From the NCBI RefSeq assembly GCF_003286085.1, contig NW_020825711.1, forward strand, positions 1 through 64,000: 64,000 nt of DNA, written 5' to 3'. This stretch comes from Drosophila persimilis. Lineage: Eukaryota; Arthropoda; Insecta; Diptera; Drosophilidae. Below, one piece after another: positions 11,985-22,444 of this stretch. The position numbers were made by a program, and so were the translations under genes. Under the pieces are notes generated by a model, which was not told the DNA's origin, made no database searches, and worked only from the letters and a program-made list of their open reading frames with translations. Each line of letters begins with the position of its first letter. Positions within the stretch are counted from its first letter, which is position 1.

Positions 11985-12176
11985 ATTTTTCGTTTTGATT
12001 CTTTTTCATATACCTCGTTTTCTAGAATGCAATAATTGTTTTGCGTTAGGTCAGTGAGGATGTTATTATCTTCATCTGGATATGGAACAATTTTAAGTAT
12101 AGGAATATTTCTGATCTCTCGTGGGATGTTGGAAATTATTAGTATTTCGTTAGTGTCTGATTTCAACCAAGTAGAT
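11985..12176 (-). pseudogene. env: Gypsy env, internal segment between DINE and BEL insertion
   Basis: The minus strand is open for about 60 codons and reads env-like sequence with one Cys. Its end at 12,172-12,176 is the TAGAT that is duplicated on the other side of the BEL element at 15,581-15,585. The env gene therefore continues across the BEL insertion. Confidence 0.6.
12172..12176. repeat. Target site duplication, left copy (TAGAT)
   Basis: TAGAT directly precedes the left LTR and occurs again directly after the right LTR at 15,581-15,585. Five base pairs is the usual duplication for BEL/Pao elements and proves insertion into the gypsy env gene. Confidence 0.88.
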
Positions 12177-12547
12177 TGTGGAGATAATGTTTTTTATCCC
12201 CAATCGGCCGACTAATTATTCCAATTAAATAAAACTCGGCGCAGAAATAAAATTGCGATATGTTCCTTAATGCGTGACATCCAAATTGCAAGTGTGGCTT
12301 GCCTGCCCTTTACATTGCCGCTCCGATCGCTAAGCGCAGCTTCGCTCGGCCGACGTCGGTAGGCAGACGCAAAGCGGAGATAGCGAAGAGCGAGCTGGCA
12401 GAGAGCGTTTAGCAGGGCAAGCAAGCGCAAAGCTTTAACAAACAAATGAGTGACATAGACATAAGTAACAAACAAAATAAGCGGCTGAGGGCCAAGAATT
12501 AGGTGCTATTTGGCAAGCAGCTAATCGGCTGGGTTCTGCTCCGAACA
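12177..12547 (-). repeat. 3' LTR of the non-autonomous BEL element
   Basis: On the minus strand it begins TGTTCGGAGC and ends CTCCACA, with TG...CA ends. It matches the copy at 15,210-15,580 without a visible difference. It has an AATAAA-type signal on the minus strand side and a GC-rich middle. Confidence 0.92.
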
Positions 12548-14847
12548 TTCACCCCCCGTTGGAAGGCAAAGGCTTTCAACAGATCCATCCTGAAGGGGCA
12601 CAACCGCTATTTTTCCAACGGCCCTCTTGAAGATGCTTGCTTGGGCGCAGCTGGCGGCTACGCTGGGATGCTCGTCGAACGCGGCAATCGGCGCTTCTTT
12701 ACGAAGGCGGCTTGTCGTGATTACGTCTTGATCATCGGGAACCTCTGTAATTGCATAGAATGGCTGGAAATTTGGCAATGTAGAAATTGTTGAAAGTTGA
12801 ATTTCATTTAGCGTGGATATGTAGGTTTTTAATATATCGAAAAGTTCGCGCTGCAGTTCCTGATTCTCCGATCGCAGTTTTTCCACTTGCACCTGGCACT
12901 CGAGCAGCTGCTTCCTGCATTGCTGCTCTAAGTTTTGGTACTCCAGCGTTGTGGCCCGAAAATCGTCATTAGAGATGGAGAAGGAATTTTCAAAAGCGGC
13001 TAAAACTGCACGCTTATTCTCCGAGCTATCAATGCTTCCTGACACTATCCAACCAAGTTTTGTCTCCTGCAATGTTGGCAATTGGTCTGATAGTCGAATC
13101 TGTCCGACGCACATTAAATCGAAGAACAAACCACCACCTATCAACAGATCGATACGTTGGGGCTTGGAGAAATTAGGATCAGCTAGTTTTAGATTATTCG
13201 GCATGGGCCAATCCTTTGCGTCTAGGCCGAAGTTAGGCTGCATTTCCGTAATTGAGTTGGTGACAATTGCAGCAAAGGAAGCTCGATAGCTTGCGTCCTG
13301 GGATTGTACAACTATATGTACAGACTTGCTCGAAGGTAGAATGGAATCTCCGATTCCAGAGATGTGAACATAAGACGAGCGATGATCCAACTGCAACTGA
13401 TCAGCAAGCCTAGATGTTACAAAGTTTGCCTGTGATGCAGAATCCAAAATGGCACGACATGGGATAAGTGATCCATAACGATCTGTTACATGGACGAGGG
13501 CAGTAGGTAGCAACACGTTCTGGCTAGGCTGAGATTTCTGGATCGAGGGGGGAGGGCTAGAACACCCGCTTGCTAGAAGCACAGTCGCGGCCTCTTGCTG
13601 GATCGATTCCTCGGCCGGTGAAGAGGAAGATGAAGCACCAGTTAGCCTGGCAATGCCTGCAAAGTCCTGACCTGCACTTCTGCAATTCATGGCCTTTGTT
13701 GAGGCAATTCAAACACAAGCGGCTCTTCTTTGCTTCTTTGTATCTTTCAAACGCAGAGAGATTCAGGAATGCCTGACATCTAGATATGTAATGCTCGGAG
13801 GAATTGCAATGGTTACATATGGGGTTAGGATGGTCGTTACTGGAGGTGATAAGGGTGACAGGTTTGTCTTCTCCCACCAGTTGACTAGGACTTGTTGCCA
13901 TGGCTGATCCCAAATTCTCCAGCATCCGACATCTCGCTTCCAAAAATGAGGCCATGCTTGACCACCGAGGCAATCCTGACGTCGGCAAGCTCTCTTCCCA
14001 TTTCTCCTTTGTTTTGTAGTCCAGTTTCGTGCCTATGATGAAGATCAGCAACCCATCCGAAATCTCCTGCGGGGTCGCCAAGGTCTGAAGTGCACGCAAG
14101 TGCGAATTGATTTTGTCGCTGAGCGCGCGCAAGCCGATAGCTGAGCCCTTCTCCACCCCTTGCAGCCCGAAAATAGCCTTGACGTATGCCTGAAAATGTA
14201 ACAGTTTATTATCGAATCGCAACATTAGCAAATTCAACGCCTTGTCGTAATTCTCCTCAGAAAGTTCCAAGGAAGGAATCGTATCCAGCGCAGCACCATC
14301 TAGACATCCACGAAGATATTGGAATTTTTCGATGATTGGGATACGATGGTCTTTGTGCACCATTGTCGAGAACATCGAGTGGAATTCTGGCCAATCCATG
14401 TAGTTCCCACCGAATCGCGGAAGCTGCAACTCGGGCATTCGAGAACGGCCTATACTATTATAGGCGAACAACGACGAATTTCCCTCGAGAGTATGCCGAG
14501 CTGTTGAATTGGCAACATTTACCGTGCGAGCAGCCATCAACTCCCGCGACAGCCTGGACCTAACCTTGACATAAACATTCGAAAAGTCCAGCCGGGCATC
14601 ATGGGCTAACTGCAGGAAATCCAGCCTTTCAAGGCTCGTTTGAGCGGCATCGAAATCGGCATTCATTCGCTCGATTTGCTCTAAGCGAGCTTGAAGTTCT
14701 GCCTCATCTCTTCTTCTTCTCTTCCTTGGTGAGAAAGCGATCCATGGCCTTTAGTTGGCGCGCGACGGACTCGGCCTTGTGCTTGTAGAAATCAACATCA
14801 CTGGGCATTGCTGCGTTCGCGACATTGGTAGGCTCAGGTGCTGCCAT
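12521..14847 (-). pseudogene. BEL Gag-protease ORF with coiled-coil tail, two frame breaks
   Basis: The likely start is the ATG at 14,847, 340 bases after the primer site. After 47 codons a shift in an AAG repeat (14,706-14,722) moves the frame. The second part (to 13,557) has the BEL Gag domain (DUF1759 type; Leu-Pro-Arg-Phe-Gly-Gly...Trp) and two zinc knuckles ending near 13,690. A second shift near 13,660 leads to the third part with the retropepsin-like domain (Leu-Asp-Ser-Ala-Ser active site, later Gly-Trp-Ile-Val). Where RT would follow, there is a heptad-rich coiled coil of about 45 residues, then a short tail that ends at TAG 12,521-12,523, inside the LTR. Loss of RT is in frame with the surrounding protein. 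Confidence 0.8.
12548..12560 (-). promoter_or_regulatory. Polypurine tract of the non-autonomous BEL element
   Basis: On the minus strand AACGGGGGGTGAA abuts the LTR start TGTTCGG. It is also translated: the Gag-protease frame runs through it and stops only inside the LTR. Confidence 0.75.
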
Positions 14848-15184
14848 GTTGAGGTTTTAAAAGAGTCACTCAGCACGACCGAAAAAGACACCCTGTATAC
14901 GTATAAACGTGCGAACCGAAAGCAAAGGGATTACAGCTAATGCCTTTAGCTGTGCGGCTGTGCTGGCTGTCCGATTCCGCTTTGTACTCCGCTTGTGTGT
15001 ACTAGTGAGTTCGCTGCACTGCACTGACCGAATTGTCGCGACAGAGAAATTAATAGCCAGCAATGCGTGTATGTAGGTGTCTGTAAGTATGTTTTAGCAC
15101 CGAATTATGCTTAACCGCCGAAAATTTGTTAAGGCTAACGAATGTCGATCGCGAATGATAATTAATTGACACTGCAACTCAGAG

Positions 15185-15202
15185 ATCACGTCGGGGTCAC
15201 CA
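15185..15202 (-). promoter_or_regulatory. Primer-binding site for tRNA-Trp
   Basis: On the minus strand TGGTGACCCCGACGTGAT lies seven bases inside the 5' LTR. It is complementary to the 3' end of tRNA-Trp (as recalled), the same primer used by avian sarcoma-leukosis viruses. Confidence 0.85.
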
Positions 15203-15209
15203 AATTTTA

Positions 15210-15580
15210 TGTGGAGATAATGTTTTTTATCCCCAATCGGCCGACTAATTATTCCAATTAAATAAAACTCGGCGCAGAAATAAAATTGCGATATGTTCCT
15301 TAATGCGTGACATCCAAATTGCAAGTGTGGCTTGCCTGCCCTTTACATTGCCGCTCCGATCGCTAAGCGCAGCTTCGCTCGGCCGACGTCGGTAGGCAGA
15401 CGCAAAGCGGAGATAGCGAAGAGCGAGCTGGCAGAGAGCGTTTAGCAGGGCAAGCAAGCGCAAAGCTTTAACAAACAAATGAGTGACATAGACATAAGTA
15501 ACAAACAAAATAAGCGGCTGAGGGCCAAGAATTAGGTGCTATTTGGCAAGCAGCTAATCGGCTGGGTTCTGCTCCGAACA
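15210..15580 (-). repeat. 5' LTR of the non-autonomous BEL element
   Basis: This is the second copy of the 371-bp LTR, at the 5' end of the minus-strand element. It would contain the promoter. It is followed by TAGAT (15,581-15,585), the right copy of the target duplication. Confidence 0.92.
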
Positions 15581-16244
15581 TAGATGTTTTAATATTTAAT
15601 AATTTCTCTGAATCGATGTGTTTCAGGTAATCCTGCCTCAATAATTTTGGTTTAAAGATACCTAATCTTGTTAGCTGCATGCCTAATTCAATATCCTCTA
15701 TTTACTCAGTAAAATGTTGAAGGTTAAATATTAATATTTCTAGTTGTTTATTTCTGTCATTATCTTTGTTTAATTTATTGACAACTTCTATGCCGGAATT
15801 TACTGCTTGAATTACTAAGTTTAATTCGTTAACTAGAACACTGTGGCTAGCCAGATTGTCTAATTTCCCTTCTAATTCGACCTTATCATCTTGATCTAAC
15901 GTTCCAAATAGATATTTATATATTGTGCCTACTGCATTTATAAGGCCTCTTCTGTTTCTTTTGGCTATTTTTATGCCGTGGAATTCGCTTTGCAATTTCT
16001 CGACTAAATATTGAACTTGGATTTCGTTATCAAATTGGGTTGCCTGTTCTAGTAAACTCTGTTATGTTTCATCTGTTTTTGTTATATTAATTTTTAGATA
16101 GTGGTATTCATAATTAATGGGTATGTTAATGGTATTTGTTTTGAATATGAGATATCCATTCCTTGAGTTGATGGGATATATCTCTATATTCTGTCCGGTA
16201 GCTTGTAGGACGGTGAACATTAGTAAGATTATAATCTTGATCAT
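15581..16244 (-). pseudogene. env: Gypsy env, N-terminal part with furin-type site and fusion peptide
   Basis: The likely env start is the ATG at 16,244, followed by a hydrophobic signal peptide of about 15 residues. Downstream lies a basic Arg-Asn-Arg-Arg cleavage site followed by a Gly-Leu-Ile-Asn-Ala hydrophobic stretch at about 15,940, as in baculovirus F-like fusion proteins (Pfam Baculo_F) of errantiviruses. In-frame stop codons at 16,062-16,064 and 15,702-15,704 and the BEL insertion at 15,580 break the gene. Apart from these it keeps one frame. In the family the protein mediates membrane fusion; env is usually made from a spliced RNA. Confidence 0.78.
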
Positions 16245-16548
16245 GTTGTAGCTCCGGTTTCCCAGTACTCTGTTCGGGTACTCTGCAATTATTGTATTTA
16301 CTTGTATTAGATTTCTTCTTTCTTTTGAATTTTGTTTTATAGTGGGTGATTGTTCTCCCTCTATTTTTCTCTTCAAAGTGCTTTTCGTCTACCTGCCTGA
16401 TTTCACCCGTCCTTTTGAAAGGATTTTTTACCTTAGACTTAACTAGAGGTGATAGTTTATAGCGGGTATCTACTTCATACTCTATGCGGTTTTTATTTAA
16501 TTGAATGATTTTATTCACTTTATTTAGTTGGGTGTCATAATCAGGCAT
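16126..16548 (-). pseudogene. pol: Gypsy pol, integrase C-terminal tail in a shifted frame
   Basis: A basic 140-codon frame overlaps the end of the main pol frame by eight bases and the env start by over 100. Lysine- and arginine-rich segments fit the DNA-binding C-terminus of gypsy integrases. It is probably the continuation of integrase after a frame break near 16,545. Confidence 0.55.
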
Positions 16549-18444
16549 AAATGAATATATCAGCTGGTGTCCTATTTGTGGTATTATGTTTGGTTTTATG
16601 ATTATAAGTATAAAGAATTAATTCAAACTTCGTGAATTTATCTTCTGGGTTATCCTCGCTAGATATTATTCTTAATTTTTCATTTACTGTTTTATGAAAT
16701 CTTTCTACGTCAGATATTGCATTTTTGCTGGAAGTGATCTCTATTTTGACATTTTCCGCATTCAACCATGCTTGCAATGCTGCGCACATAAAGGCTGAAT
16801 CTTTGTCGGCTTTAATTCCCTGTGGCTTGCCCATTTCGTTAAAGACTTTTATGATGGCTCTCTTTGTTTCTAACCAGTCACGACTCTTAACTTCTACAAG
16901 GGTAGCGAATTTAGAATATATATCAATGCATGATAGGAATTGTTGATTGCCTACCAGATAAAAATCCATGACATACTTTTCTCTGATATTTTGTATTTCA
17001 GGGGTGATTTCGAAGGTTAGATTGGTGTTACGATGCTCTGTTTTAGCAACGTTGCACGTAGGACATTCATTGATAATATTTTGGATTAATTTTTGATAAT
17101 CGGGGTAGTAGAATTTTCCTTTAAACCAATTAGTGGTCTTTTCGATACCTGGGTGAAGTAGCTCTTTATGCTTCTTCAATATTTGTTCCTTGAATTCGGA
17201 GTAGTTCGGAATATCTATGAGTTTGGTACTGGATTTAATCAGTTTTGTGAAGTGATTTGGACTGATTATCTCCAGGAATGCCTTTTGGAACAGTGGGAAG
17301 TCTACTTCGTTATGGAAATATAGTGCACTCTTTTTGGTACTCACATATTCCTTTATTATATCTTTCGCTAATGACTCTGTCATTTCAGTATATGTAATTT
17401 TTATCAGTATCTTGTGGAAATAGTGGGATGTTTCTACCTTATCCTCATTACCTTTAATCAGTTCTATTTGCCTATTATAGTAATTGATTGGTCGCTCTGT
17501 AAGTGGAATATAATTTGTATTATCTTCTTGCGCGCTATGGACCGTTGCACAATCACTATTAATGGTTTCCCCGAGTAGGTTTTCGTTAATCTTTACTCTT
17601 GATAGCGCATCGGCTACATGGTTCTCCTTTCCTGGTAAATATTTTATTTTGAAGTCAAATTCATTTAATTTGATCCATCGTTGTAGCTTCATATTTGGCT
17701 CCTTGAGGTTATTCAACCAAATCAAAGGTTTGTGATCACTTAATATCTCAAACGTTCTACCAAACAGGTATGATCTGAAATACTTAGTTGCCCAAACTAT
17801 AGCTAGTAATTCCCTTTCTATTGCTGAATAATTGATTTCATGTTCGTTTAAGGTTCTACTTGCATAGCAAATTGGTTTGTGGTCTTGCGACAACACTGCT
17901 CCTAATGCAATGTTACTTGCATCGGTTGTTACCGTGAACATTTTGTTGAAATCTGGGAATGCGAGGATGGGGTCTGAGGTGATAAGTATTTTCAACTTTT
18001 CGAAGGCCTCGACGTATTTTTCCTCGGTTGGGTCTATGACTGCTCGTTTCTTTAATTTGAGTGTCATTGGTTTTGCTATATTAGCAAAATTGGGAATGAA
18101 TTTCCTATAAAATCCACATAAACCTATGAATGATTTTATTTTTGTGGTTGTATTGGGTATTGGGAAGTTTATTATGGCGGATATTTTCTTTGGATTAGGA
18201 ACTATGCCGTTAGTTGTTACTACATGGCCTAGGAATTCCGTTTCTTTCTTAAGGAATTCACACTTATCCATTTGAAGTTTGAGGTTTGCATCTCTCAACT
18301 TTCCAAAGACCCTTTTAAGAGACAACAAATGTTATTATAATGATGTGGAATAGATAATGATGTCGTCTAGATACACAAGGCAATCTTTGAAAATTAAATC
18401 TTCTAACAGATTGTTCATGCATCTTTGGAATGTAAATGGATTCT
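16541..18444 (-). pseudogene. pol: Gypsy pol: RT C-terminal half, RNase H, integrase
   Basis: On the minus strand the first codons (18,444-18,335) contain the RT box with YLDD, then an in-frame stop in a small TAATA insertion near 18,335. The long frame 18,328-16,541 has the rest of RT (thumb with FLGH and FIGLCGFYRKF boxes), RNase H (TTDASN, active Glu and Asp, VADALSR), the integrase HHCC zinc site (His-Pro-Gly...Cys-Pro-Thr-Cys) and the catalytic core with Asp, Asp and Glu (MDF, ADKDSAF, DVERFHK). The 5' half of RT and everything upstream are missing. The copy is inactive because of truncation and the stop. Confidence 0.85.
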
Positions 18445-18467
18445 GCACCACCGGTACAGCAGAATCC
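18438..18467. repeat. Short inverted repeat at the gypsy/BEL junction
   Basis: GGATTCTGC (18,438-18,446) at the end of the gypsy sequence is the reverse complement of GCAGAATCC (18,459-18,467) inside BEL copy A. The shared A/B BEL sequence starts at 18,445. This places the breakpoint at a nine-base inverted microhomology. Confidence 0.7.
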
Positions 18468-21400
18468 AGAGCCAGCAAATCCATCGGTATCATCAGTGCA
18501 ATTGCCCAAGCTACCTGTACCGACATTTACAGGCAAGTTTGTGGATTGGCCGGCATTTCACGATGCATTTGTTCAACTCATCCATAACAACCAGAAACTG
18601 TCCGACGTCCAAAGGTTTCATTTCCTGAAGCAAGCTCTTCCCTCGGATCGCGACGAGGATATTCAGCAGATGGCGCTTGCGGGAAATAACTATGCAACAG
18701 CTTGGAGTCTCGTCCTCAAGCGATACGACAACAAACGGCTGCAGTTTATGTACCATATGAACGGTTTGTATGACTTGCCACAGTTGACAAAGGAGCAGTC
18801 TGCTGATATAAAACATATGCTTAATGTTGCGACGGTTTGTCTCAATGCTTTCAAGAATCTAGATGTTCAGCATTGGATGGCTCATCATCTCACTTCCAGA
18901 CTGCCAAGCCCGACCCTGCAAGCTTGGGAGCTCCATTTCGGGAGCTCTGCCGAACTTGCCACATTTTCTCAGCTACAATCATTTCTCAACGACCGTCTCG
19001 TCAGCATCGATGTGTTCGAAAATCGAGGCCACTCCACGACGCGGACATCTGTGCCGCACCCTGTCAATCAAAGGCACCAGAAGAAGTCAGTTGGCAACGT
19101 AACATACAAGGGCAACAGTTTCCACGCCAAGACTGCGGTTGCCGAACACACTCGCTGCCCTCACTGTAGCGGCAGTCACAATCTTCGGCATTGCCCGGAC
19201 CTTTTGTCCAAGGACTGCTTTGCAAGGAAAGCCATCGTCGATCATGCAAAGGCATGCCTCAACTGTCTGAGCCGTTCCCATGCACTTTCAAAATGTACCA
19301 GTAAAAGGAACTGCACGCAGTGTGGTCAAAGACACCATACACTGCTGCACTTCCCAACTCCTGCTCAGGTGGCAACACAGCCTCACTCAGCCTCCCACAG
19401 CGCTCGTTCCGGTAACTCCTGGCAGTATACAACGAGCGACTCATCTGGCAGGGCTACACCTACGCAACTCTACGCAAGGACCCCACTTCCTACTCAGAGC
19501 ACGGCACAGCCTCTCCCAGGGGTTCCCAACACTAGTTCCGGTGGTCATCCACAGTCTGCAGCGACCGACTCGTCTGTGAGAACACACTCTGCGCAACTAG
19601 TCTCCGCTACGGCCACGCATCACGGACCCAGCACTGTCCTTCTGGCCACTGCCCTGGTCACAATCCACAACCCCCACACTGGCCAATCAGCTGTGGTACG
19701 TGCGTTAGTGGATTCAGGCTCGGAAGGAACCCTCATTACAGAGCACACAGTGCAGGCTCTCAACCTCAAGCGGCATCCAATTTCGGCAGAAATCGCTGGA
19801 GTTGGGACCACCTCCAATAACAGGTGTACCTACACTACAGAATTGTCATTAAGTTCTTGTACTTCGCAGTTTTGTACTACCATTGATACTGCGTTTATAC
19901 TTAAAACGCTTACATCGCAATTACCTTCAAAATCCATCAAATTGCAGCAATGTCCTCATTTGAACGGAATAGAACTCGCCGATCCCGGGTTCTACAAACC
20001 ACAACGGATTGATCTTCTGCTGGGAGCGGACGTAATCCCACAGATCCTGCTTTCAGATATCCGCAGAGGAAAGGAGAACCAACCAATTGCACAGCACACC
20101 CAGCTTGGCTCGATAGTTTTTGGTCGAGCCACTTCCACACGCTCACACGCTGTCACCATTAGATGTCACCACAACAGGCTAGAGAATCTCGTCCAGAAAT
20201 TCTTCGAAATGGAGCATCTCGGTTCTGCAAAACAGCTCACACCAGAAGAGCGATGGTGCGAGGAGCATTTTAAACGAACTCACATCCGTCAACGAAACGG
20301 CAAGTATTTGGTACGGCTACCACTTAAGCGTTTGTTTGACCCTTCGCAGGTGCTAGGCAAATCACGTCAAATCGCGATGAATCGATTCCAAATGCTTCAA
20401 CGAAGATTCCAAAGGCAGCCGGAGCTGCAAGCCAAATATTCGGAGGTCATGAATGAGTACTTTCAACTAGGCCAGGTGACCAAAGTAACAACCAAGGAGC
20501 AGCAGCATTGCATCATTAGCAAGGAGAATGGAATCGAGTCCACATGTTGTACCTTGCCTCATCACGCAGTATTCAAAGAGGAAAGTGTCACTACGAAGGT
20601 TAGAGTAGTATATGACGCCTCCTGTAAAACGTCAAACGGAAAATCGCTCAATGACGTCCTATGCACCGGACCAGCGCTCCAAAACGATCTAGCCGGCGTG
20701 GTCCTGAATTGGCGTTTCCATCGTTTTGTTTTTGCTGCCGACATTCAGAAGATGTATAGATGCATTGACATGAATACAGAGGATTCGCAATATCAACGCA
20801 TCTTTTGGCATGACGAACACAACCAAGTAGCTGAGTATTATCTCAACACAGTTACGTTTGGAACCGCTTCAGCTCCTTACACAGCCATTCGCGTCATACA
20901 TCAACTGGCGCAGGATGAACGCGACCGATATCCACTCGCGGAAAGGGTCCTGCGACATGAAATATACGTTGATGACGTACAAAGCGGAGCTTCCACTCGC
21001 GAAGGAGCATTAGAAATTCAAAATCAATTGATCGGAGCCTTACGATCAGCAGGAATGGAACTTCGAAAGTGGTCTGCGAATGACGCTTCTCTGCTACAAG
21101 ACATACCTCCAGACCATTTATCTCATAAGACACTATTAGAGTTTGAATACCAAGATCCCGTTAAAACCTTAGGCCTCTATTGGCATCCACATCAAGACTA
21201 TTTTGGGTTCAAGATAAATTTTGAAATCAGTCACGCACATACTAAACGTTCTTTACTTTCCACAGTCGCCCGACTGTACGACCCATTAGGTTTCATCACG
21301 CCCTGTGTCATGACCGCGAAGGCGATACTCAAGGACTCCTGGATGGCCCGCATCAAACGCAACGATGGCAGCCTAGCACAACTGGACTGGGATGAACCGC

Positions 21401-21916
21401 TGCCAACCGAACTGCTTGATAGATGGCAGGGATTCATACAGAACTTGCCATATGTCGAGCAAATTCAAGTACCACGATGGCTGCGCTTCAACATCCACGA
21501 GCTTGCGTCATTACAGCTACATGTTTTCTGCGATGGATCATCACTGGCGTATGCAGAATGTGCATATATTCGTGCAGAGCTACCAAACGGAATGATTCAA
21601 ACTCATTTGCTAGCTGCACGCAGTCGAGTCACACCCACGAAACCGATCACAATTCCACGAGTCGAGCTTTCGGGTGCGCTGCTGGCAGTTAAACTGGCAA
21701 AATGGATCCGGGACCAACTGCGCACTGCAGGACCACCTATGGCAGCCTTCTATTGGTCAGATGCTACTATCGTTTTGTTTTGGATAAATGGAGATCCCCA
21801 CCGATGGCAAACCTTTGTGGAAAATCGCGTTGGACAGATTTTGGAGCATAGTACATCAACTCAGTGGAGACACGTACCTACTGCGGTAAACCCAGCGGAC
21901 TGCGCAACTCGTGGCT
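18445..21916 (+). mobile_element. BEL/Pao element copy A, truncated at both ends
   Basis: The 3,472 bases are nearly identical to 22,784-26,252 (copy B) with about a dozen differences seen, including a three-base indel. Copy A lacks the LTR, leader and first part of gag on the left, and integrase and the 3' LTR on the right. It lies in direct orientation 0.87 kb upstream of the matching part of copy B. Confidence 0.9.
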
Positions 21917-22444
21917 GGTTTAATTCGTACTATCCGCATATGATTCTACCTCGTTCCGCGTTCAGTTAAATGTACAAATAAAATCATATTTTATCGGCTG
22001 CAACTGTAAACGGCAAACACACCGCAAACCAACGGTTTATCCAACAGCCGCTATCTCTCGCACGAAGCAGGGACAAAGAAGACCAGACGATAGCTCTGCG
22101 CCTGGACAGTAGCCTCACTGCAGCACACAAAAGGCAACTCAAGCCGACGGTTAGACAGCAGCCTCTCTCTCGTGCAAAGCAGAAACCAAGAGACCAACGA
22201 GCGTTCTGTTGCTGCACATCATCTCTAGACACAAGGCCTCAACTCAACGCTCACAGTCGCACAGTTTCTGCTCTCCGCTCGGACAACACCAACAACAACG
22301 ACTCGCAAGTTCTCTTAAGCTACGCTTTAAGCAAAGAGAAGCACTCCCGAGTACCAGAGTAAGTGTTTCGTTGTGGGTATTTTGTACAAGGTCAAAGAGA
22401 GTGCAACTAAGGGTGAGAAAGGTACACACACATATAACAGCAAC
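21917..22444 (+). other. 5' region of BEL copy B (LTR remnant and leader), no gene
   Basis: This stretch lies between the break of copy A and the gag start of copy B. An AATAAA signal at about 21,977 suggests the R/U5 part of an LTR. The rest is CA-rich leader with repeated CAGCCxCTCTCTCG-like motifs (22,050 and 22,160). It does not match the sequence after copy B's integrase, so the 5' LTR is incomplete or the two ends come from different events. Confidence 0.45.

Larger units (their letters stand above)
12177..15580 (-). mobile_element. Non-autonomous BEL/Pao element, Gag-protease only
   Basis: A 3,404-bp element with two 371-bp LTRs (12,177-12,547 and 15,210-15,580), a tRNA-Trp primer site, a polypurine tract and a 5-bp target duplication. 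It encodes Gag and an aspartic protease but no reverse transcriptase, RNase H or integrase. The LTRs read as identical, so the insertion is recent. It must have moved with enzymes from a related complete BEL element. The region where RT would start instead holds a coiled-coil stretch. Confidence 0.92.
8645..18444 (-). mobile_element. Env-bearing gypsy element (errantivirus-like, 17.6/297/ZAM type), nested insertions
   Basis: On the minus strand the order is reverse transcriptase (C-terminal part), RNase H, integrase, env and 3' LTR, with the 5' LTR, gag, protease and first half of RT missing. The env part is split by a BEL element (12,177-15,580) and by two DINEs (9,743-10,840; 11,025-11,984). 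The 3' LTR starts AGTGACATAT after a G-run, as I recall for 17.6 and 297. The 5' break lies at 18,438-18,446 where BEL copy A begins. The copy cannot move by itself. Confidence 0.82.
18436..21969 (+). pseudogene. BEL copy A Gag-Pol fragment (Gag, PR, RT, RNase H)
   Basis: One open frame of 1,177 codons; the ATG at 18,436 comes from the junction with gypsy and is not the natural start. It has the DUF1759 Gag domain, three Cys/His knuckles (the first intact: Cys-Pro-His-Cys...His...Cys), a protease with DSGS at 19,711-19,722, an RT with YVDD at 20,965-20,976, and RNase H with FCDGSS and YWSDAT. Compared with copy B, the conserved Trp after the protease (Leu-Gly-Trp-Ile) is Ser, and the RNase H VANRV box reads VENRV. 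It ends in 17 unrelated codons after 21,916. Confidence 0.88.

Noticed and set aside
12212-12475. 87-residue ORF that occurs identically at 15,245-15,508
   Set aside because: Both lie inside the two identical 371-bp LTRs of the BEL element; the repetition comes from the LTRs, not from a gene.
22373-22444. Upstream in-frame ATG for BEL copy B gag
   Set aside because: The 24 codons before 22,445 have the composition of the leader and no Gag features; the second ATG is the better start.
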